A DNA stretch of 64,000 bases from Bin87 sp965220505 (GCA_965220505.1 CBDCQE010000001.1:2046001-2110000), one strand, 5' to 3'. Shown: positions 9,293 through 17,776, counted from the first letter of the stretch. Numbers and translations: made by a program. Notes: generated by a model from the sequence alone, not told the origin.

Positions 9293-11005
9293 ATGGCACT
9301 CTCAAGCAAGCGCATCCTGGATGGCCTGGCCCGGCTGCCCTTCATTGACGCAGGCGAACTGGCCGTCATCCTGGGCGAGCCGCCGGCGACGGTGCATCGC
9401 ACCATGACCGGCCTGCGGCAAGAGGGCCTGGCCCAGCGGGTCAGCCACAGCGCGGCCCACCTGCCCTCCAGCCACCGCTACTACTTCACCGGCCAGGGTA
9501 TCAACGCGGCCGCCGACGCCCTGGGCTACGACGCGCCGTCGGACTTCGTGCGGGCCTACCCCGTGTCGCGCCAGTGGCTGACGCTGCTCATCCGCCGCAT
9601 GGACGAGGTGGCCTCGGTGTACCGCCTGGCGGCAACCCTGTCCCCCGGCGTGGACGGCCTGGAAACCAGGGTGGAGTTCCAGCGCCGGGGCCGGTTCGAC
9701 GCGGTGATCACCCGACACGACGGGCGCAGCTTCGGCGTGGTGCGCCAGGGGCTGGCGCTGCGGCGCCGCTCCCTCTACGACCGGCTCAGGGCCATCGCCG
9801 AGTACTGCTACTCCCAACGTCCCAGCGCCGTGCTGGTCCTGGTTCCCAGCCCTTGGGAGCAACGGCTCACGGAAGAGTTTTGTCTCAACGCCGACCTCCG
9901 GGACTACTACGTCGGGGTGGAGCGCCGGGCGACGCTGGAAGAATGGAAGCGGCCGGACTGGATTTCCTCCAACTGGGCCATCGGCAGGACCCACCGCACC
10001 CTGGAGCAGGTGGTCGCCCAGGCCGACCCCGGCGCGTGGTTTCACCCGGAACCGCCCGAGCGCAAGCGGGCCTCGCTGCCCGACCCGGAGCGGATGGTTC
10101 ACGCCGCCCCCACCTTCGGCATTAGCCCAGCGGAAAAGCGCGCCCTGGACCTGATCACTGACCACCCCATGATTCCACGGCAGCACTTGGCCCGCTGGCT
10201 GGGAGTTTCCGACGGCCGGGCCAGTCAGATGACGCGCAGCCTAACGCAGACCTGGGGCCTGGTGGAGCAACGCGGTAAACGTGGCGACGTGCGCTACACC
10301 CTGTCAAAGCAGGGCATCAGGTACGTCACCCGCCGGGACCGTGCCCAGCTCACCACCACCATGGCCGCCTGGAGCACGGAGGAAACCACCGACAGCCACG
10401 GAGTGCCCCGGTCCCTGGGACACCGCATCCACACCTGGGAACGCCAAACCAAGCACGCCGACGGCATCACCTGGTTCCTGTCCGAACTGGCTGCCGAGGC
10501 CCGGGCCTACGATGACAGCGAACTGCAATGGTCCGTGCCCACCGCCCGGGCCGACCGGGCCTTCAACCGGGGCGACGACGCCATCGCTCCCGACGCCGTG
10601 GGCCACCTGATGACCGACGGCCTGCACGTGCCCTTCTGCTTCGAGTACGAGCTGCGCGCCCGACATCCCAGGGGTGTGGCCGCCCGCCTGCGACCCTATT
10701 TCCGCTACTACCGCTCCGACGCGCCCCGGAATGACCAGCCGCCATTCCCGACCACGCTGTTCGTGGTGGACACTGACGAAGTGGCGGAGACCTACGTGAG
10801 CACCGCGTCCGGGATGCTCACCATGTCGCTGCCCATCCTGGTGTCCAGTAGGGAGGTTCTGTCCGATAGGGGGGTGCTGGGCAAGTCCTGGCGTCCCCTG
10901 TGGGAGCCGGAAAGTCCGCCCCTGGCCCTGCGGGAACTGGGCGCCTGGGAGTGGGACGGCCTGCGCCGACGGATGCGTCGGAATGAGACACGTCATGTCG
11001 TCTGA
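9293..11005 (+). CDS. Two-module winged-helix protein, replication-relaxation-like
   Basis: I do not recognise this 570-aa protein by name. It looks like two copies of the same plan. Residues 5-75 form a winged helix (GLARLPFIDAGELAVILG, VHRTMTGLRQEGLAQRV), followed at about 130-215 by an alpha/beta region (RFDAVITRHDGRSFGVVRQG, then YDRLRAIAEYCY and SAVLVLVPSP). A second winged helix at 280-345 (DHPMIPRQHLARWLGVSDGR) is followed at 440-520 by FCFEYELRARHPRGVAARL, YFRYYRS and TTLFVVDT. The second alpha/beta part resembles the C-terminal domain of replication-relaxation family proteins of mobile elements. It starts 81 bp after the last CRISPR repeat. Role unknown; it may belong to a mobile element with the recombinase at 12044-13654. 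Confidence 0.75.
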   Translation: MALSSKRILDGLARLPFIDAGELAVILGEPPATVHRTMTGLRQEGLAQRVSHSAAHLPSSHRYYFTGQGINAAADALGYDAPSDFVRAYPVSRQWLTLLIRRMDEVASVYRLAATLSPGVDGLETRVEFQRRGRFDAVITRHDGRSFGVVRQGLALRRRSLYDRLRAIAEYCYSQRPSAVLVLVPSPWEQRLTEEFCLNADLRDYYVGVERRATLEEWKRPDWISSNWAIGRTHRTLEQVVAQADPGAWFHPEPPERKRASLPDPERMVHAAPTFGISPAEKRALDLITDHPMIPRQHLARWLGVSDGRASQMTRSLTQTWGLVEQRGKRGDVRYTLSKQGIRYVTRRDRAQLTTTMAAWSTEETTDSHGVPRSLGHRIHTWERQTKHADGITWFLSELAAEARAYDDSELQWSVPTARADRAFNRGDDAIAPDAVGHLMTDGLHVPFCFEYELRARHPRGVAARLRPYFRYYRSDAPRNDQPPFPTTLFVVDTDEVAETYVSTASGMLTMSLPILVSSREVLSDRGVLGKSWRPLWEPESPPLALRELGAWEWDGLRRRMRRNETRHVV

Positions 11006-11252
11006 CAGGGCATTATCTACCCGTTCTCCCGTCCGGGGGCGCAAACGTGCAATCAGGGGACGGTTTCGACGATAGGCCGGCACGCGGCGACGTGTCAAAT
11101 GGACAGGATCCAAGCAGGAAACGGGCTGTCCTGTCCGTTGACCGGTCAAAAATTGTACTTTGGGAACTCTGAGAAACGACGCTAAAACAACGGGGGTGAT
11201 TTTGGAGAAAGTGCAATCGCCTGACGTGTCAGACCACGACGAGGTGAGAGAC

Positions 11253-11747
11253 ATGGAAAATGATGTCCACTGGGTGGACAAGGGGGAGGCGGCGCGGGAG
11301 TTGGAGGTTTCGCTATCGACGTTGGATAGGATGATCCGCAAGGGTGAGGTGGAGGTGGCGAGGAAGGGCCGGCGGGTGTACGTGAAGCTGCCAGGTCCCC
11401 GTTACCCCAGCGACCGGGATTTGCTGCGCCAGGCTCTGACCAAAGTTCAACGACTGGAGCGCACGGTGGATGAACTGACCGAGGAAGCCAATCAATTGGA
11501 ACGGGAGAGGGACCAGGCCCGGGCCGAGACAGAGGCCGCCAGCGCGGAGAACGGTCGGTTGCTGGGGTTGTACCGGGCGGAACGCTTGGCGCGCGGGCGG
11601 ACGCGAAAATTGGCCGGCAGGCTTGGTTTGACCATTGCCGTGCTCGTAGTCCTGCTGGTGGCCGGCAGTGTCGTGGTTATTGATCCCATAGAGGTGCGGG
11701 TTCATACAACGGCTGGAATGCTGTCCCGAGAGCCCGGCTGGCATTGA
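11253..11747 (+). CDS. Membrane-anchored HTH/coiled-coil protein
   Basis: This 164-aa protein has an excisionase/MerR-like helix-turn-helix at about residues 5-45 (VDKGEAARELEVSLSTLDRM, then EVEVARKGRRVYVKL). A charged coiled coil (about 65-115, rich in LERE, RDQARAE and similar) follows. One C-terminal membrane segment (about 130-148, LTIAVLVVLLVAGSVVVI) comes next, then a 17-residue tail. It could bind DNA while tethered to the membrane. The start at ATG 11253 is favoured by GAGGTGAG five bases upstream; an in-frame TTG at 11160 would add 31 residues but lacks a ribosome site. The gene lies between the two-module winged-helix gene and the RHH/recombinase pair. No specific family was recognised. 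Confidence 0.7.
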   Translation: MENDVHWVDKGEAARELEVSLSTLDRMIRKGEVEVARKGRRVYVKLPGPRYPSDRDLLRQALTKVQRLERTVDELTEEANQLERERDQARAETEAASAENGRLLGLYRAERLARGRTRKLAGRLGLTIAVLVVLLVAGSVVVIDPIEVRVHTTAGMLSREPGWH

Positions 11748-11820
11748 CAGCGGTGCGGGGACGAAAGATAATAATCGTAAGACAATCACGTACACACGTA
11801 ACTACAAGAGAGGCCGCGCC

Positions 11821-12051
11821 ATGCTACCACGCCGCATTTCCAGGACCATCACCTTTTCGCTGCCCCCGGAGATGTACGAAGAGGTGCAGCGGGTCAAGGA
11901 CGAAGAGGGCCGCGACATGAGCGAGCTGGTGCGCGAAGCCCTGCGCCTGTACCTGGAAGATAGGGAGCTGCGCCGCGAGCAACGTCGGGAACGGCTGCGC
12001 GCCCGCCATGCTGAATGTGAAGCGAATGAAAGAGGTGAAATCAATGAGTGA
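11821..12051 (+). CDS. Ribbon-helix-helix (CopG/Arc-type) regulator
   Basis: This 76-aa protein has the RHH pattern: strand SRTITFSLPPEMY (about 6-20), helix EEVQRVKDEEG and helix MSELVREALRLYLEDREL (about 32-50). A highly charged C-terminal helix follows. Such proteins bind DNA as dimers and act as antitoxins or autoregulators. The start ATG 11821 follows AAGAGAGG. The 3' end overlaps the recombinase start at 12044 by eight bases, so the two are probably co-translated and the RHH protein may control recombinase expression. No toxin gene was seen next to it. A typical antitoxin role is therefore not supported. Confidence 0.85.
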   Translation: MLPRRISRTITFSLPPEMYEEVQRVKDEEGRDMSELVREALRLYLEDRELRREQRRERLRARHAECEANERGEINE

Positions 12052-13654
12052 ACGAAACGATCTGGCCCCTGTGGCGCTCTATGCCAGGGTCTCAAGCGAC
12101 CGGCAGGATGTGGACCTCTCCGTGGCTGCCCAGCTTCGTGCCTTGCGGGACTACGCTGACCGGAACGGGTACACCATAGCCCGCGAGTACGTGGACGAGG
12201 CCGAGAGTGGCCGCGTTGCGGATAGGCCCCAGTTCCGTAAAATGCTGGAAGAGGCCGGCAAACCAAACGCGCCCTTCAAAGAAATCCTGGTCTGGAAATT
12301 CTCGCGCTTCACCCGCAAGCGCGAACACGCTGTGGCTTTCAAGTCTATGCTTCGTCGTAGGGGAATCCGAGTCGTCTCCATCACTGAACACGCCGACGAC
12401 TCCCCCACCGGCAAGCTCATGGAGGCCATCATCGAGTCGGTGGATGAATTCTACTCGGAAAATTTGGCCCAAGAGGTGATGCGGGGAACGCGAGAGGCTG
12501 CCTCTCGCGGGTTCTGGGTAACCCCTCACGCGCCCTACGGTTACAAGAGAATCTTCGTAGCAGATGGCCCAAAGAAGCGCCCCAAGTTGGCACTCGAGTC
12601 GCCCGCTGACTCGATAGTCCGTAGGATGTATCTAATGGCCGGGCAGGGGAAGAGCACATTGGACATTGCGAAAAGTCTCAATCAAGAGGGCATCCCCAGC
12701 CCAAAGGGTAAGCGATGGCTTAAGACAACCATCCACAGAATTCTTACCAACGAAGTTTACACAGGTACTCTCGTGTGGGGAATTACCGCCAAAGACAAAG
12801 CCCCGCCCGTCCGTGTTGAGGGCGCGTTCCCTTCCATTGTTTCCAAGGATGAATTCGACCGTGTTGCCCGGGTGATGCAGGCTAATGCCCCGGATAAGCA
12901 ACACCCAAAAAGGACTGCCAGCCCATACCTTCTCAGTGGGCTTGCGAAGTGTGCAGCGTGCGGCAGAGCCTTGATTGGCCAAGAGGCCAAGAGCGGACAA
13001 TACGCCTACTACGTTTGCCATTCGTTGCTAAAGCGAGGTAAAGGCACGTGTGATACGCCCAGGCTCAGTGCAAGGCGGTTCGAGCGTACCATCATTGATC
13101 AGATCAGGGTAAACGTCCTTACCGAGAACAACGTAAAGACCCTGGTGGAACTCGTCAATGAAGAGTTCAGCGAGGTGTATCAGGAACAGAAAGAACGGCT
13201 TGAAGCAGTCGAGGAAGAGTTGATTGAAGTCCGGCGGCGCATGGATCGGCTTTGGCACGCTGTTGAGACCACCGATCTAGAAATCAACGATATTATCCCG
13301 CGCATAAGAGAACACCAGGAGCGTCAGGAAAAATTGGAGGTCGCCGCAGAGGAAGCCAAGGCAGCCCTTTCAAACCGTCCGGCGCGCTTGGATGATGCAA
13401 AGATTGCGACCTATGCTCGGGAGATGAGCGACTTCCTTTTGGAAAGCGAGCTTACTGAAACCAAAGCCTTCGTCCGATCCTTCATAAAGGAGATCGCAGT
13501 CACACCTGGTCAAGCAGTCGTTCGTTACACGATGCCCATGCCCGAAGACAGTCCAATTGGAAGACGGGAATCCGAGGTAGTCGACATCGGGGGACCAGTT
13601 CTGCCTACGGTACATGATGGCTGGGGATACAGGATTCGAACCTGTGATACCTGA
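12044..13654 (+). CDS. Large serine recombinase (site-specific integrase)
   Basis: This 536-aa protein is a large serine recombinase. The resolvase domain (about residues 8-155) carries the nucleophile motif ALYARVSSDRQ and the downstream VWKFSRFTRK and ENLAQEVMRG. A recombinase domain follows (about 165-275), then a zinc ribbon with CAACGR and YYVCHSLLKRGKGTCDTPRL (about 300-350), and a long coiled coil. ATG 12044 is preferred because AGAGGTGA lies six bases before it; an ATG at 12008 would extend it by 12 residues. The last nine residues (GYRIRTCDT) are encoded by the tRNA-Gln gene on the other strand. This suggests the enzyme's attachment site is that tRNA's 3' end, and the stop codon comes from the target. 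Confidence 0.95.
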   Translation: MSERNDLAPVALYARVSSDRQDVDLSVAAQLRALRDYADRNGYTIAREYVDEAESGRVADRPQFRKMLEEAGKPNAPFKEILVWKFSRFTRKREHAVAFKSMLRRRGIRVVSITEHADDSPTGKLMEAIIESVDEFYSENLAQEVMRGTREAASRGFWVTPHAPYGYKRIFVADGPKKRPKLALESPADSIVRRMYLMAGQGKSTLDIAKSLNQEGIPSPKGKRWLKTTIHRILTNEVYTGTLVWGITAKDKAPPVRVEGAFPSIVSKDEFDRVARVMQANAPDKQHPKRTASPYLLSGLAKCAACGRALIGQEAKSGQYAYYVCHSLLKRGKGTCDTPRLSARRFERTIIDQIRVNVLTENNVKTLVELVNEEFSEVYQEQKERLEAVEEELIEVRRRMDRLWHAVETTDLEINDIIPRIREHQERQEKLEVAAEEAKAALSNRPARLDDAKIATYAREMSDFLLESELTETKAFVRSFIKEIAVTPGQAVVRYTMPMPEDSPIGRRESEVVDIGGPVLPTVHDGWGYRIRTCDT

Positions 13655-13691
13655 TCCAGAGTCAGGCGTCTTACCACTAGACTAATCCCCA
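13618..13691 (-). tRNA. tRNA-Gln (CTG)
   Basis: On the minus strand the 74 bases fold as a complete cloverleaf: acceptor TGGGGAT/ATCCCCA, D-arm GTCT-AGTGGTAA-GAC, anticodon stem CCTGA/TCAGG with loop CTCTGGA (anticodon CTG), T-arm ACAGG-TTCGAAT-CCTGT, discriminator G and an encoded CCA. The 3' half overlaps the end of the serine recombinase gene on the opposite strand (to 13654), making it the probable chromosomal attachment site of that recombinase. I found no second copy of the tRNA 3' end within the window. Confidence 0.97.
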
Positions 13692-13843
13692 GCGTGACAT
13701 TGATTTTAGCAGGGGGTGGGCGCGATTTTCAACGCATTGATCGAGCCGTGGCCGAATGGACGGCGCAACGCGGCCCATAGCGGCGTGATTGACACCAATC
13801 GGGGATGTTGGTAGCCTGATTCTGCGTTCCGGCGCGATGGTTT

Positions 13844-13919
13844 GGCCCGCTAGCTCAACTGGCAGAGCAGCTGACTCTTAATCAGCAGGTTCTCGGTTCG
13901 ACCCCGAGGCGGGTCACCA
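13844..13919 (+). tRNA. tRNA-Lys (CTT)
   Basis: This 76-base cloverleaf has acceptor GGCCCGC/GCGGGTC with one G-T pair, a D-loop with AACTGGCAG, anticodon stem GCTGA/TCAGC with loop CTCTTAA (anticodon CTT), T-arm CTCGG-TTCGACC-CCGAG, discriminator A and an encoded CCA. It lies in a small tRNA cluster with tRNA-Leu 37 bp downstream. Confidence 0.97.
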
Positions 13920-13956
13920 TATTTCGTTTAAGGGTGGCCGCGTCGCCGGCCGTCGC

Positions 13957-14038
13957 GGGGAAGTGTCGGAATTGGCAGACGAGCATGACTTAGGATCATG
14001 TGCCCTCGGGCGTGCGGGTTCGAGTCCCGCCTTCCCCA
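13957..14038 (+). tRNA. tRNA-Leu (TAG)
   Basis: This 82-base class II tRNA has acceptor GGGGAAG/CTTCCCC, anticodon stem CATGA/TCATG with loop CTTAGGA (anticodon TAG), a long variable arm TGCCCTCGGGCGT and T-arm GCGGG-TTCGAGT-CCCGC. CCA is not encoded (the 3' bases are A then CTT). A truncated luciferase-like gene abuts its 3' end, which suggests past recombination at this tRNA. Confidence 0.96.
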
Positions 14039-14045
14039 CTTTTCC

Positions 14046-14210
14046 TGGGCAAATGCCGTACCGGCTGGAGTGGTGCTCCGCGATCCAGATCGAATCGAAG
14101 CCCAACTCCTCGGCGTACTCCACCTGCTCCAGCATCTCGCCGAAGATTCGGCTCTGGGCGCTGACCTCTGGCTCCGTCCAGGAACCGAGCAAAAACAGGG
14201 CAAACTTCAT
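14046..14210 (-). pseudogene. Luciferase-like monooxygenase, N-terminal fragment only
   Basis: The minus strand from ATG 14210 encodes about 55 residues typical of an LLM flavin-dependent oxidoreductase N-terminus: MKFALFLLGSWTEPE, then MLEQVEYAEELGFDSIWIAE and HHSSRYGICP. Family proteins run to about 350 residues. Here recognisable similarity stops within about ten bases of the tRNA-Leu 3' end, and the frame then continues only as tRNA antisense. The gene was therefore cut at the tRNA, by deletion or by an element integrating there. It is not a copy of the LLM gene at 35296, from which it differs clearly. The fragment is unlikely to be functional. Confidence 0.8.
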
Positions 14211-14427
14211 GGCGGACGCGGCCCTCCTTCAAGCTAACTGCCTGGGATTGCACAGGTCTTGAGAAGGGTGTGGCGCGATCCGCACAGCGCAAAATCATCA
14301 CCAAGAAAAGTGGCATCCGTACGATACCGGTGGTTCCGGATATCGTCGGTGTTGTCTCGAAATTCAGAATAGGCTGCGCTGTCGGATGCTAACAGAGGTC
14401 GAAGCGTTTCGGGTCGGATCAGGCTGA

Positions 14428-14436
14428 TGATATAAT
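14428..14436 (+). promoter_or_regulatory. Extended -10 promoter before the GHKL ATPase gene
   Basis: TGATATAAT is a perfect extended -10 element (TGn plus TATAAT), about 70 bases before the start at 14505. No good -35 hexamer is visible at 16-18 bases upstream, which fits the extended -10 class. It lies in a 290-bp gap that otherwise shows no gene. Confidence 0.5.
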
Positions 14437-14504
14437 CCTAACCATGGAGATAGGCCCATTTTCACCCGTTTGCATTTCGGCTTATTATCTCGATGGAGGA
14501 CTCG

Positions 14505-16451
14505 ATGGCGAAGAGCGAGGCGGTAAGCAAAATCACTTACCCACATGATCCGCTGGACGTGGTCGTGAGCGGCGACGACTTTAGGCGAAGAATAGTCTCT
14601 GGAGTGCTCGAAAGTTATAATAATAACTACGACTTCTTAGCTGAGGCGGTTCAGAACGCCGTTGATGCTGTCGAGGATGCTAAGCTACGCGAGCGCAGCG
14701 GTCCCTTCAAGGTTGAAGTGACGGTCAACCTGAGGGAAAACAGTGTCTCGGTACTGGACACCGGCATCGGAATGTCGGAGGCGGATCTAGCAATCGCGGT
14801 CGCACCACATGTCTCAATGAAGGCCGACAACGACATGGTCGCGCTTAGGGGCAACAAACACTCATATCGAGGCTACAAGGGTGTTGGGTTAACGTTCCTC
14901 GCTTACGGTACCGACGACCTACGGCTGCACTCTAAATTAGAGGACCAAGAACTCGTTGCATTACGGATGCGCTACGGCAATGCATGGGCCCGTGGTGGGC
15001 GACGTGATCCTGCACTAGTAGATAGGGATGACGAAGAATCACCATTAAAGGCATTCCAGCGTGGCACGTTCATTAAGCTCAAATTCTCCGGTTCAACGCG
15101 GCCGAGAAGACTTAGCGCATTGACTTCACACATGGGCGCGTGGGTCGCCATACTCCGCACACGGACTGCAATCGGACAAATTCTTCTCGGTAGGGGCCCA
15201 GTTGTCGATATCGATTTTTCTTTGACGCTGATCGATTCCGACGGCATAGAAACCACCCGTTCATGCGAGCCCAGATTCCTGTTCCCTCATGATGTTGTCC
15301 GCAACCCGGATTACCGGTTCCTCGATGTCGGCGGATATTACGAGCAGAACCCTGAACGCTCTGACATTCCCGAACAATTCAAAAGGCAAGATGGAATACT
15401 CCTTCATTGGGACACAGACAGGATCCGAGGTGCATTTAGCGGGCCAGAACGAGAAAGATTCAAGGACCAACTCGATCAATATGCCCCGACACTTTACGCG
15501 TTTGTCCCATATCAAGGCGGTATATGGGGGGAAATGAATAATATCCTTTCTCAATCGACGGTCAGAACGCATCTTTCTCCAGGCCTTGTACTTGCCATCA
15601 ATCGTCAACGGCTTGCCGATTTATTTTCCATCGACGCCACTCGTTACGAATCTTTCAGTAGGAACGTGCTGGTTGTCATCCACTTTGACAACGCCCCTCC
15701 AGACCAAGGCCGCAAGACCGTCCAAGACGAAGTCCTCGCCACTGCGAAGAGCGCAGCTAATCGAGTTGTTCAATACTTAGCTGACCAACGAGCATTTCTA
15801 CGGGCGACTGGTGAGACGCCATCCGCTCAACAACGGGAGGTGGAACGCAGCAAGCAAGATTGGGAATACAACGTAAGGGGACACCACGATAGTAGGCCCC
15901 TTCATATACCGCCAGTCGCCTATGAGAGCGAACCGTTGACAGAGCAAGACGTCGTGGGCCTCTTCCACCAGTTGTGTGCGCTGGGTGTGTTCCCAGGCAT
16001 ACGCATTTACGCAACTAGCCAAAGCCATACGTACGATTCGTTCGTGCTTTACCGTTGCAATAGCGATGAACAGGCGTTGCGTGCCGGGCAATATGTCTTA
16101 GGATTGGCACCTTCCGTTCTTGGCGATAACGACATGTTCCACACGCCGAACCTTACCCTCGAATACAAGAACAACCTTGACGGTTTGATCGCTGATATGG
16201 ATGATGAGAACAAACCCAAACAATATCAACACATCGACATTTGCGTCTGCTGGAGCACTATCCAAGATAGTTTTCCTGGGTACGAACTCAAGCCGATCGA
16301 TGCAACCAACCTTGACCGGCGACGTTATCCTGGGACAACCCACCTCCTGCAAAAGGATGGCGACTCACATACCATCGAAATCGTGATGCTGAGCAACGTT
16401 CGGGATCTTGTTGAATCTGGCCAAATTGACTTGGCTAGGGAACAACCCTAG
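14505..16451 (+). CDS. GHKL ATPase with probable C-terminal nuclease, candidate defence protein
   Basis: This 648-aa protein starts with a GHKL (Hsp90/MutL/MORC-type) ATPase: N-box FLAEAVQNAVDAVEDAK (45-60, Asn51), G1 LDTGIGM (84-90) and G2 YRGYKGVGLTFL (121-132). The middle (about 200-440) is unrecognised. The C-terminal 170 residues look like a PDDEXK nuclease: YDSFVLYR (Asp511), then LTLEYKN (Glu553, Lys555) and IDICVCWS. I chose ATG 14505 because GGAGG lies five bases before it; ATG 14493 overlaps that site. It is monocistronic, has lower GC and different codon use from its neighbours, and sits beside a tRNA-linked recombination site, all suggesting transfer. The nuclease assignment is by eye. 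Confidence 0.75.
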   Translation: MAKSEAVSKITYPHDPLDVVVSGDDFRRRIVSGVLESYNNNYDFLAEAVQNAVDAVEDAKLRERSGPFKVEVTVNLRENSVSVLDTGIGMSEADLAIAVAPHVSMKADNDMVALRGNKHSYRGYKGVGLTFLAYGTDDLRLHSKLEDQELVALRMRYGNAWARGGRRDPALVDRDDEESPLKAFQRGTFIKLKFSGSTRPRRLSALTSHMGAWVAILRTRTAIGQILLGRGPVVDIDFSLTLIDSDGIETTRSCEPRFLFPHDVVRNPDYRFLDVGGYYEQNPERSDIPEQFKRQDGILLHWDTDRIRGAFSGPERERFKDQLDQYAPTLYAFVPYQGGIWGEMNNILSQSTVRTHLSPGLVLAINRQRLADLFSIDATRYESFSRNVLVVIHFDNAPPDQGRKTVQDEVLATAKSAANRVVQYLADQRAFLRATGETPSAQQREVERSKQDWEYNVRGHHDSRPLHIPPVAYESEPLTEQDVVGLFHQLCALGVFPGIRIYATSQSHTYDSFVLYRCNSDEQALRAGQYVLGLAPSVLGDNDMFHTPNLTLEYKNNLDGLIADMDDENKPKQYQHIDICVCWSTIQDSFPGYELKPIDATNLDRRRYPGTTHLLQKDGDSHTIEIVMLSNVRDLVESGQIDLAREQP

Positions 16452-16471
16452 CGAATAGGCATTCCACCGCC

Positions 16472-17593
16472 TCACCCCATCACCCGCCGGAACAGCGCCA
16501 GCGCGTTCCCGCCCGCAATCTTCCGCACGCCTTCGTCGGAGTAGCCGCGGGCGATCAGCCCGCGGATGATGTTCTTGCCGTCGGCGGGCGACTCGAGGCC
16601 GTCCACGTAGCGCGCCGGGGTGGGGCCGGGGCGGCCCATCACCGCCTCGCCGACGCCCACCGAGTCGCCGATGCTGGTGTCGGTGCCGATGGCCACATGG
16701 TCGATACCCACCAGGTTAACCATGTAGTCATAGTGGTCCAGCACGCACTCGATGCTCTGCTCCGGGTCGTTGCTGAGCCGGTTGGGCACGGCGGTTATGC
16801 CGATGACGCCGCCCTTGCGGGCGCAGGCCAGCAGTTCCTCATCCTTGCGCAGCCGGCGGGCCTGGAAACTGTGGCTGGCCAGGGTGTAGGAACCGTCGTG
16901 GCTGAAGGTCACCGGGGTCTCCGACGCCTCGATGGCGTCCATGGCGGTGCGGAACGAGGCATGGGACACGTCCACCACCATGCCCAGTTCGTTCATGCGC
17001 TGGACCACCTCCACGCCGAAGTCGCTGAGGCCGCCGTCGTTGCGCTCGAAGATGCCGTCGCCGATGAACGCCTTGCGGCTGTAGGTCAGGCCGGCCAGCC
17101 GTACCCCCGCGTTGTAGAGCACGTCCACCAGGTTCAGCTCGTTGCCGATGGCCAGGTGCTCCACCGTGGGGAAGAATCCCATCTTGCCCTGCGCCTTGGC
17201 GGCCTCGATCTCGTCCGCGTTGCAGACCTGCAACACGTCGTCGTTTTGTGAAATGTCCGAGATCATCATGCTGACCTCTTCCAGCAGGTCGGAGAAGCGG
17301 ATGAAGGACATCTCGTTGGTGTGCAGCATCCCGCGAAAGACGTTGGCCGTGCCCACCGCGGTGAACCCGCCGGCCCGCACCGCCTCGTAGCCCCACACGT
17401 AGCGGTCGCTGCGCAGGTACTCCCAGTACTGGCTGAAGTCCTCGGGCAGCACCATGGGATGCTGGTGCAGGTCTATCATGATCGACTCTTCCATCAGGCG
17501 CTGGAACCGGAGTTCCTGCTGCCGGTCCAGCGGCACGGTCATGGAGGGCACGCGCCCCACCTGGCTGACGAAATGGAACCGTCCTAGCGTCAT
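16472..17593 (-). CDS. Membrane dipeptidase-like peptidase M19
   Basis: This 373-aa protein belongs to the M19 renal dipeptidase family, zinc hydrolases of the amidohydrolase fold that cleave dipeptides. Visible metal-site motifs are IDLHQHP (about residues 40-46), FPTVEHL (bridging glutamate), VVDVSHAS, TFSHDG and DHVAIGTD near residue 295. The canonical D-x-H-x-D start motif is changed to DLHQH here, which is worth noting for substrate range. No signal peptide or lipobox is visible, so it is probably cytoplasmic. The start ATG at 17593 has GGAGT upstream. It converges with the GHKL gene and diverges from the MBL hydrolase. Confidence 0.88.
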   Translation of the reverse strand: MTLGRFHFVSQVGRVPSMTVPLDRQQELRFQRLMEESIMIDLHQHPMVLPEDFSQYWEYLRSDRYVWGYEAVRAGGFTAVGTANVFRGMLHTNEMSFIRFSDLLEEVSMMISDISQNDDVLQVCNADEIEAAKAQGKMGFFPTVEHLAIGNELNLVDVLYNAGVRLAGLTYSRKAFIGDGIFERNDGGLSDFGVEVVQRMNELGMVVDVSHASFRTAMDAIEASETPVTFSHDGSYTLASHSFQARRLRKDEELLACARKGGVIGITAVPNRLSNDPEQSIECVLDHYDYMVNLVGIDHVAIGTDTSIGDSVGVGEAVMGRPGPTPARYVDGLESPADGKNIIRGLIARGYSDEGVRKIAGGNALALFRRVMG

Positions 17594-17776
17594 GATGCAA
17601 CTCCGTTCCGGGCGACTGCGGTGACATGTCTGGCCGGATTATACCGGGGTCGTCCTCAGCCCACGGTGGTAGGATCAACGGATGACGACGGCGGACCGGG
17701 CGTTACAACAAGCGCATGGACTTGGGGCTGCCATCGGTTGGATGATTTAACCAGTGCGCAATTAGTGAGGATCAAC

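Noticed and set aside
11160..11252. TTG start for the HTH/coiled-coil protein
   Set aside because: No ribosome site, no family support for the extra 31 residues, and GAGGTGAG is ideally placed for ATG 11253.
9212..12000. Second copy of the tRNA-Gln 3' end as left attachment site
   Set aside because: I searched by eye for GGGGATACAGG and TTCGAACC and found none; the shared GGGGATA in the CRISPR repeat is too short to count.
13914..14045. Continuation of the luciferase-like minus-strand frame (AGLEPARPRAHDP)
   Set aside because: That part is antisense to tRNA-Leu and is a well-known false protein pattern; only the part from 14046 to 14210 is a true gene remnant.
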